NCBI RefSeq assembly: GCF_900110115.1
Contig: NZ_FOCM01000003.1
Span: 62,001-126,000, forward strand
From: Palleronia pelagia
GTDB lineage: Bacteria; Pseudomonadota; Alphaproteobacteria; Rhodobacterales; Rhodobacteraceae
Direction of reading: 5' to 3'
Length of the DNA stretch: 64,000 nt
Positions 58,828 through 64,000 of the stretch are shown here, piece after piece. The notes beneath the pieces were generated by a model. The model did not search any database. It had not been told where the DNA came from and saw only the letters and a program-made list of their open reading frames with translations. Positions within the stretch are counted from its first letter, which is position 1, and each line of letters opens with the position of its first letter. Both the position numbers and the translations under genes were made by a program.

Positions 58828-59916
58828 ATGCTGGATGCACGCGCCCCCGATGGGACCCCGATGTTCATCGAAGAGGGGGCGACCTGCCCCGTTCATGCGC
58901 CTGACGACCACCCCAAGATCCCGCCAGCCAAGACCGGCGTGCTTTTGGCCAACCTCGGCACGCCCGACGGCTACGACTACTGGAACATGCGCCGGTATCT
59001 GAACGAGTTCCTGTCCGACAAGCGCGTGGTCGACTACTCGGCGTGGATCTGGCAGCCGCTGCTGCAGGCCGTGATCCTGACCAAGCGGCCCTTTTCCAGC
59101 GGGGCCGCCTACAAGTCGATCTGGAACGAGGACGCGGGCGAAAGCCCCCTTCTGACCATCACCAAGGCGCAGGTCTCCAAGATCAGGGATCGGCTGGTCG
59201 ACGCCCATGGCGACAAGGTCATGGTCGATTTCTGCATGCGCTACGGCAACCCGTCGACCCGGTCGAAGGTGCGCGAGATGATCCAGGCGGGTTGCACGCG
59301 GATCGTGTTCTTCCCGCTCTACCCACAATACGCCGGCGCGACGACGGCAACGGCGAACGACCAGTTCTTCCGCGCCCTGATGGCCGAGAAGTGGCAGCCA
59401 TCGGTCCGCACCGTCCCCGCCTATTTCGAGCACCCGAGCTATATCGACGCTCTCGCCAAGTCGGTGGAGCGGGCCTATGGCGCGATGGAGACGAAGCCGG
59501 ACGTGCTGGTCGCGTCTTATCATGGGGTGCCCCAGCGCTACCTGATGGAAGGCGACCCGTACCACTGCCAGTGCCAGAAGACCTCGCGCCTGCTGAAGGA
59601 GCGGCTGGGCTGGGCGGATACCGACATCGTCACCACGTTCCAGTCGCGATTCGGTCCCGAGGAATGGCTGAAGCCCTATACCGTGGAAGAGGTCGCGCGC
59701 CTGGCCGAGCACGGCAAGAAGCGCATCGCGGTGATCGCGCCCGCCTTCTCGGCCGACTGCATCGAGACGCTGGAAGAGATCAACGAAGAGATCCGCGAAA
59801 GCTTCGAGGAAGCGGGCGGTGAGCACTTCACCTACATCCCGTGCCTCAACGAGGACGACGCCCACATGGACGCGCTGGTCGAGGTGATCGAGGAAAACCT
59901 GGCGGGCTGGGTCTGA
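58828..59916 (+). CDS. hemH: Ferrochelatase
   Basis: A 362-aa HemH inserting Fe2+ into protoporphyrin IX. GVLLANLGTPDGYDYWNMRR, YGNPSTRSKVREMIQAG, FFPLYPQYAGATTATANDQ, the catalytic His in ASYHGVPQRYL, and Glu in SADCIETLEEI are conserved. An earlier ATG at 58819 has its only Shine-Dalgarno (GAGAGG) touching it, so I take ATG 58828, which has the same site at 8-nt distance. Confidence 0.96.
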   Translation: MLDARAPDGTPMFIEEGATCPVHAPDDHPKIPPAKTGVLLANLGTPDGYDYWNMRRYLNEFLSDKRVVDYSAWIWQPLLQAVILTKRPFSSGAAYKSIWNEDAGESPLLTITKAQVSKIRDRLVDAHGDKVMVDFCMRYGNPSTRSKVREMIQAGCTRIVFFPLYPQYAGATTATANDQFFRALMAEKWQPSVRTVPAYFEHPSYIDALAKSVERAYGAMETKPDVLVASYHGVPQRYLMEGDPYHCQCQKTSRLLKERLGWADTDIVTTFQSRFGPEEWLKPYTVEEVARLAEHGKKRIAVIAPAFSADCIETLEEINEEIRESFEEAGGEHFTYIPCLNEDDAHMDALVEVIEENLAGWV

Positions 59917-59984
59917 TCGACCCAGGCCATGGGCTTGGGTGTCGTTGGAGCCGTCGCGGCGCCCGAACCCCCTGTTTCAAAAGG

Positions 59985-60012
59985 AAAACGGCCGGGCACT
60001 GGGCCCGGCCGT
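59985..60012 (-). terminator. Terminator of the 59-aa secreted protein gene
   Basis: ACGGCCGGGC (59988-59997) pairs with GCCCGGCCGT (60003-60012). On the minus strand TTTT follows. It lies 30 nt after the minus-strand gene stop; on the plus strand it may also end hemH. Confidence 0.8.
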
Positions 60013-60041
60013 CTCCAAAAGCGTAATACCGTTCGACTGGA

Positions 60042-60221
60042 TCAGTCGGCAGCGGCAACAGCCACGACGGCCAGCAGCAGCAGCGGGATAACGATCCCGG
60101 CCGACGAGCTGGACGATTCTTCAACGACGACGGCCGGCTCCATCATGGGCTCGACCATACCGCCCGCAAACGCACCGGTGGCGGCGACGGACAGGGCAGC
60201 GGCAAGAGCAATCTTCTTCAT
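60042..60221 (-). CDS. Small secreted or membrane protein, 59 aa
   Basis: ATG 60221 follows GGAG at a good distance. The protein has a signal peptide (MKKIALAAALSVAATGAFAG), a short acidic linker with Met/Pro/Glu repeats (GMVEPMMEPAVVVEESSSSS) and a C-terminal hydrophobic helix (AGIVIPLLLLAVVAVAAAD). I recall similar short proteins in Rhodobacterales; no function is known to me. It has its own terminator, so it is probably expressed alone. The longer ORF to 60329 is not supported. Confidence 0.75.
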   Translation of the reverse strand: MKKIALAAALSVAATGAFAGGMVEPMMEPAVVVEESSSSSAGIVIPLLLLAVVAVAAAD

Positions 60222-60371
60222 GGTGTATCTCCAGTAATTAGCCTGGTGCCTAGTTTGAAACGAGGCGGCAGCAGGCACCCAAGACTGTACCTCATCGACG
60301 GTATAAGCAACATCGACAACGTATTGCAAAGAATTGAAACGCTTGAACGGTTCCCACGCTCCGGCAATTCG

Positions 60372-60974
60372 TCAAATTAGCAACACTTGGGTTCCGGACT
60401 TGGCGAGGCCGTAAAGCTCTTCGATATGGTTGTTGTACAGGCCGATGCAGCCGTTCGACGACCGCCGTCCGATCTTGCGCGTGTCCTGGGTGCCGTGAAT
60501 CCGGTAATATTGCCACGAAAGATACAATGCGTGCGTTCCCAGCGGATTGTCCGGGCCGGGGCCGATGAAGTCGGGCCACTCGGGATTCCGCTCTTTCATG
60601 GCCGGCGTGGGCGCCCAGCTCGGCCCCTCGACCTTGCGGATGACCTCGGTCCGGCCCTTGCGGGTCAGGTCGTCGGTCTGCGGCACCGAGGTCGGATACA
60701 GCTTGTAGATCGATTCGTCCTCGTTCCAGTAGTGCAGCGCGCGCGAGGTGATATCGACAAGGATCGCGCCATTGGCCAGCGAATCGAAGTAGGGCCGCCA
60801 GTGCAGCGTCCGGAAGCTGGACGCGTTGCGGCGGGTGACGTCCGAGATCTGGGACCGGAATTCGGTCGAATTCGACGTCTGCGCGATGGCGGGCGCCGCC
60901 AGCGTGGTCGCTGCCGCGGCTGCGCCGCCCAGGAACCAGCGGCGGTTCAGGATATCCGATGGGTGACGGGTCAT
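60372..60974 (-). CDS. L,D-transpeptidase (YkuD) with Tat-type signal
   Basis: A 200-aa protein. It starts MTRHPSDILNRRWFLGGAAA, a twin-Arg signal. The YkuD domain has GTHALYLSWQYYRIHGTQD and the catalytic SSNGCIGLYN, with Cys and the His of RIHG. The Arg after the usual SxGCxR is replaced by Gly. It would cross-link murein or attach lipoprotein. ATG 60974 fits the signal; the ORF extension to 61049 has none. Confidence 0.88.
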   Translation of the reverse strand: MTRHPSDILNRRWFLGGAAAAATTLAAPAIAQTSNSTEFRSQISDVTRRNASSFRTLHWRPYFDSLANGAILVDITSRALHYWNEDESIYKLYPTSVPQTDDLTRKGRTEVIRKVEGPSWAPTPAMKERNPEWPDFIGPGPDNPLGTHALYLSWQYYRIHGTQDTRKIGRRSSNGCIGLYNNHIEELYGLAKSGTQVLLI

Positions 60975-61144
60975 GGCGTGTCGCACCTTTGTGATCTTGG
61001 CTGCTTCAGGCGTGCAAAATAAGGAGGCCGGCGGATCCTTGCAAATCAAACCGGCGTCAATCCGCGCAACGGCGCCGAAACGGAAAATGGCATCCCGGTC
61101 GCGTTACCGCTATTGAGACGCGAAGGGATTACAACGGGTTCGGC

Positions 61145-61693
61145 ATGTATCGAATTTTCGCACCATTGGCCATCGGCGTCGCGGTCCTGTCGGCTTGCGC
61201 GGCACCACCACCGCCCGCGCCGCGCGTTGCCGCCGACGGACGACCGCTGCCGCAAGTCTACCGGATCAGCGAAGCGGATTCGGACCGGGTCCAGATCCGG
61301 TTCCTCGACGGGATGAACGCCGTGCGCCAGGCCGCCGGTGCCCCGCCCGTTGCGCTGAACGCCGAACTCACGGCCGCCGCGGCCACCCACAGCCGCGACA
61401 TGTCGGTCCAGAACCGGCCCTGGCATTTCGGGTCGGACGGATCGTCGCCGCTGGAGCGCGTGCGTCGCGTGGGCTACCGCGGCGAGCTGCTCGGCGAAAA
61501 CATCTCGGAAACCTACGAGACCGAGCTGGAAACCCTGTCGGCCTGGCTCGAATCGCCCGACCAGCGCGACATCATCACCGATCCGCGCGCCCGCGACCTG
61601 GGGTTCTCGTGGTTCCAGGAGCCCAGCGGCAAGATCTGGTGGACCATGGTCACCGGCGCCCCGCAGACCTTCGCCCAGGCCAACGGGTTCTGA
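61145..61693 (+). CDS. CAP (SCP/PR-1) domain lipoprotein
   Basis: A 182-aa predicted lipoprotein: signal MYRIFAPLAIGVAVLSACAA with the lipobox LSAC. The CAP domain covers about 50-175 (ALNAELTAAAATHSRDMSVQ, HFGSDGSSPLERVRRVGY, GENISETYE, WWTMVTG), including the His and Glu residues of the family cleft. Function of bacterial CAP proteins is mostly unknown; it sits between two L,D-transpeptidase-fold genes. ATG 61145. Confidence 0.88.
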   Translation: MYRIFAPLAIGVAVLSACAAPPPPAPRVAADGRPLPQVYRISEADSDRVQIRFLDGMNAVRQAAGAPPVALNAELTAAAATHSRDMSVQNRPWHFGSDGSSPLERVRRVGYRGELLGENISETYETELETLSAWLESPDQRDIITDPRARDLGFSWFQEPSGKIWWTMVTGAPQTFAQANGF

Positions 61694-61723
61694 GCCAGCC
61701 TCGCGGGCTGGCCGAGACCCGGT

Positions 61724-62227
61724 TCAGGGGAAGATGCTGATCGGCGTGCCGTCTTGAACCATGGCGTAGATCTCTTCGATCTCGTCATCGGTGACGGCGA
61801 TGCAGCCCCAGGTCCAGTCGCCCGTCGCGCCCTTGGGCACGTTCTCGCCCCGGCCGTGGATGAAGATGTCGCCCCCGGCGGGACGTCCCAGACCGCGTGC
61901 GACCTCGATATCCCGCGCATTGGGGTACGAGATGCCCACCGACAGGTGATACCGGCTGTTGGGGTTGCGGCGATCGATCATGTAATGCCCCTCGGGCGTC
62001 TTGCCGTCGCCTTCGACCTGCTTGTGGCCCTCGGGCGCGAAACCCAGGCCGACATTGTAGACCTTCAGGGGCGTCCCGTTGTGCAGCAATTGCAGCTGAC
62101 GCGCCTCTTTCAGCAGAACGACGCGGGTGACTTCCGGGCCGTCATAACTGCGGAATTTCGATGGCGCTGCGCATCCCGTCAGGATGACCAGCGACAGCGT
62201 GATCAGAACGGATCTGATGATGGACAT
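61724..62227 (-). CDS. L,D-transpeptidase-fold lipoprotein (YafK/DpaA-like)
   Basis: A 167-aa lipoprotein: MSIIRSVLITLSLVILTGCA with lipobox LTGC. The YkuD-type core has GDIFIHGRGENVPKG and the active-site DWTWGCIAV (Cys). That variant is seen in the YafK/DpaA branch, some of which cut lipoprotein from murein instead of cross-linking it. ATG 62227. It converges on the CAP gene. Confidence 0.85.
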   Translation of the reverse strand: MSIIRSVLITLSLVILTGCAAPSKFRSYDGPEVTRVVLLKEARQLQLLHNGTPLKVYNVGLGFAPEGHKQVEGDGKTPEGHYMIDRRNPNSRYHLSVGISYPNARDIEVARGLGRPAGGDIFIHGRGENVPKGATGDWTWGCIAVTDDEIEEIYAMVQDGTPISIFP

Positions 62228-62341
62228 GGGGTCTGCTCGCCCTTGGATGTGCCTCGATGGCGCGGACCATAGCAAACTCCCACGCGACACCGAATATCCC
62301 TTGCCTCTCACATAGGCGTGAGCGGCGGGCACGTTGCAAAA

Positions 62342-63556
62342 TCAGCGCGACAGGTGGGCGACGAGTTCCACGTGGGGCGACCAACGGAACTGGTCGACGA
62401 CCTTCACCGATTTCAGCCGATAGCCGCCGCGCTGCGCGATCGCCACGTCGCGGGCGAACGTTACCGGGTTGCAGGACACCGCGGCGATCACCGGAACCTC
62501 GCTTTGGGCCAGTTCCGCGAACTGCGCCTCGGCCCCGGCGCGGGGCGGGTCGATAACCACGGCGTCGAGGCGGCCCAGCTCCGAGGCCAGCAGCGGGCGC
62601 TGGAACAGGTCGCGCGTCTCGGCCTCGAGCGCATGCAGCCCGCCGGCCTTCTGCCAGGCGGCGCGGGTGGCGTCGGACAGGCTGCGCAGCCCTTCGACCG
62701 CGACGACTTCGGCCTGGCGGGACAGGGGCAGCGCGAAGGTGCCGCAGCCCGCGAACAGGTCGGCGACACGCTTCGCGTCGCCCACGATGTCTCTGACGGC
62801 GCGCCACAGGGCGGCCTCGCCCGACTTGGTGGCTTGCAGGAACGCGCCCGGGGGCGGCACGCAGGCCACGTCGCCGAACATCTGGTGCGGTGGCCGCGCC
62901 TGGGCGATGGGGATGTCGCCCCATGTCAGCCGCGCCAGGTCGGCCGTCCCGGCAATGCGCGCCAGCTCTTCCGAAAGGGCGCGATCCGGCTCTTTCCCGC
63001 CCGACACCACCACGTCCAGCCCGGCAGGCCCGTGGGTCACGGCCAGCGACAGGGTGTCCTTGCGCCCCGCGCCCGCCGCCACGAGGTCGGAAAGCACCGG
63101 CAGGGCCTTCACGATCTGCGGGACCAGCACCCGGCAATGGGGCACGGGCACGATCCGGTCCGACGCCCGTTCGTGGAACCCGATCTCGACCCCGTCGCGG
63201 CTGCGCCGGGCCGACAACACGGCGCGCCGGCGCGAGGCGGGCGGCGAGGTCGCGATGCCGGTGATCGGCGCGGGCAGGCCCTGCGCAGCCAGCGCCTGCG
63301 CCACCACCCGCACTTTGAACCGTGCCACGAAAGTATCCGAGGCATGCATCAGCGCGCAGGCCCCGCAGCGGTCGTAATGCGGGCAGGCGGGCGTCACGCG
63401 CTCGGGCGACGGCGTCACGATCTCGGGGATCGGCATCCGGTCGCCCATGACGCGGCCGCGCACCGTCTCGTTCGGCAGGGCGCGCGGGACAAAAACGGGG
63501 CCAGGGGCGATGCCGTCGCCAAGGTGGCCCAGGCGGGTGATGGTCACGGTCTCCAT
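62342..63556 (-). CDS. 23S rRNA m5U methyltransferase (RlmD/RumA family)
   Basis: A 404-aa class-I RNA methyltransferase. A [4Fe-4S] cluster site is formed by Cys58, Cys64, Cys67 (CPHYDRCGACALMH) and Cys141 (HCRVL). SAM motif VADLFAGCGTFALPLS, DAVVIDPPRAGA, and catalytic Cys362 in SCNPVTFARD. A short TRAM domain precedes the cluster. It methylates a uridine in 23S rRNA (RlmD or RlmC target) or tRNA. ATG 63556. Confidence 0.93.
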   Translation of the reverse strand: METVTITRLGHLGDGIAPGPVFVPRALPNETVRGRVMGDRMPIPEIVTPSPERVTPACPHYDRCGACALMHASDTFVARFKVRVVAQALAAQGLPAPITGIATSPPASRRRAVLSARRSRDGVEIGFHERASDRIVPVPHCRVLVPQIVKALPVLSDLVAAGAGRKDTLSLAVTHGPAGLDVVVSGGKEPDRALSEELARIAGTADLARLTWGDIPIAQARPPHQMFGDVACVPPPGAFLQATKSGEAALWRAVRDIVGDAKRVADLFAGCGTFALPLSRQAEVVAVEGLRSLSDATRAAWQKAGGLHALEAETRDLFQRPLLASELGRLDAVVIDPPRAGAEAQFAELAQSEVPVIAAVSCNPVTFARDVAIAQRGGYRLKSVKVVDQFRWSPHVELVAHLSR

Positions 63557-63570
63557 CGGGCGGCCCTAGC

Positions 63571-64000
63571 CTATTCCGCGGCCTCGGAATAGCCCATGAA
63601 CCCGCCCGACTGCCGCTTCCAGTAGCGGGCATAGGTGCCGCCCTGCGCCAGCAGCGCCTCGTGGGTGCCTTCCTCGACGATGCGGCCCTGTTCCAGCACC
63701 ACGATCCGGTCCATCCGGGCGATGGTCGACAGGCGGTGCGCGATGGCCAGCACGGTCTTGCCCTCCATCGCGCGCTCCAGCGCGGCCTGGATCGACGCCT
63801 CGACCTCGCTGTCGAGCGCGCTGGTCGCCTCGTCCAGCACAAGGATCGGCGCGTCCTTCAGCAGCGCGCGGGCCAGCGCGATCCGCTGCCGCTGCCCGCC
63901 CGAAAGCTTGACCCCCCGCTCGCCCAGATGCGCGTCGTAGCCGGTGCGCCCCTTGAAGTCCTGCAGGTCGAGGATGAACTCGTGCGCCTCGGCCTTGCGG
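63571..64000 (-). CDS. ABC exporter (MsbA-type), C-terminal ATPase part only
   Basis: The window shows the last 143 codons; the start lies beyond 64000. The ATPase has the signature [16 protein letters not shown], Walker [17 protein letters not shown], and the H-loop [16 protein letters not shown], then a C-terminal [18 protein letters not shown]. The pattern is that of fused exporters with an N-terminal membrane domain. Substrate unknown. The next gene (methyltransferase) starts 14 nt downstream. Confidence 0.92.
   Translation of the reverse strand, partial: RKAEAHEFILDLQDFKGRTGYDAHLGERGVKLSGGQRQRIALARALLKDAPILVLDEATSALDSEVEASIQAALERAMEGKTVLAIAHRLSTIARMDRIVVLEQGRIVEEGTHEALLAQGGTYARYWKRQSGGFMGYSEAAE

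Overview
This is a GC-rich chromosomal window from an alphaproteobacterium, most likely a Rhodobacterales/Roseobacter-group species. The grounds are gene content and order: a NepR-EcfG-PhyR stress module, HemH, UbiG, a ComF-GrxC-nitrilase block, RimP-NusA-YlxR-InfB, DnaK-DnaJ behind a sigma-32 promoter, a PBP-OmpA fusion, and tandem glycosyltransferases. This is family-level recognition by eye; no database search was possible. I saw no rRNA, tRNA, CRISPR array, transposase, phage or plasmid gene. Coding density is very high and no gap exceeds 300 bases.

Layout. 1-5.85 kb: a minus-strand run rsfS-rlmH-gpmI-envC-ctpA-rppH and a truncated secreted protein. 6-9.8 kb: YihY-type membrane protein, a Crp/Fnr regulator, a receiver-like protein lacking its phospho-acceptor Asp, and small stress-type genes (holin-like, DUF883, a 58-aa membrane protein, a PRC-barrel-like protein). 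9.8-16.7 kb: the general stress response locus. nepR-ecfG-histidine kinase run leftward and continue with little or no spacing into phospholipase D, an amidoligase and a class-I glutamine amidotransferase; phyR is divergent. 16.8-23.4 kb: tamB and tamA. 23.5-28.6 kb: FNT channel, Rho-N-like small protein, RNase D-like exonuclease, lptC-lptA-lptB, hpf, ptsN. 28.6-36.7 kb: a surface-polysaccharide group (sulfotransferase, GT14-type enzyme, two paralogous glycosyltransferases, galU, cysQ, ABC-2 permease). 36.7-41.5 kb: AlkB-like, dnaK, dnaJ, radC. 41.5-48.6 kb: PBP-OmpA fusion, secA, parvulin PPIase, argJ, mutT. 48.8-54.3 kb: infB-ylxR-nusA-rimP operon with its leader. 54.3-60 kb: pip, ubiG, nitrilase, grxC, comF, methyltransferase, hemH. 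60-64 kb: small secreted protein, two L,D-transpeptidase-fold proteins around a CAP lipoprotein, an RNA m5U methyltransferase, and the end of an ABC exporter.

Working together. The most coherent system is the general stress response. I read GGAAC-N16/17-CGTT-type promoters at the nepR/phyR junction (two, overlapping and divergent), before the DUF1328 gene, before the Rho-N-like gene and, with a weaker -10, before the PRC-barrel-like gene. This outlines a local EcfG regulon. Because the kinase gene overlaps the phospholipase D gene, and the amidoligase gene overlaps the glutamine amidotransferase gene, the lipid-hydrolysing and amide-bond enzymes are probably co-expressed with the stress sigma factor. 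That six-gene arrangement is the best candidate for a little-described system here. A second theme is the envelope: TamAB, Lpt, LDTs, EnvC/CtpA, SecA and polysaccharide export.
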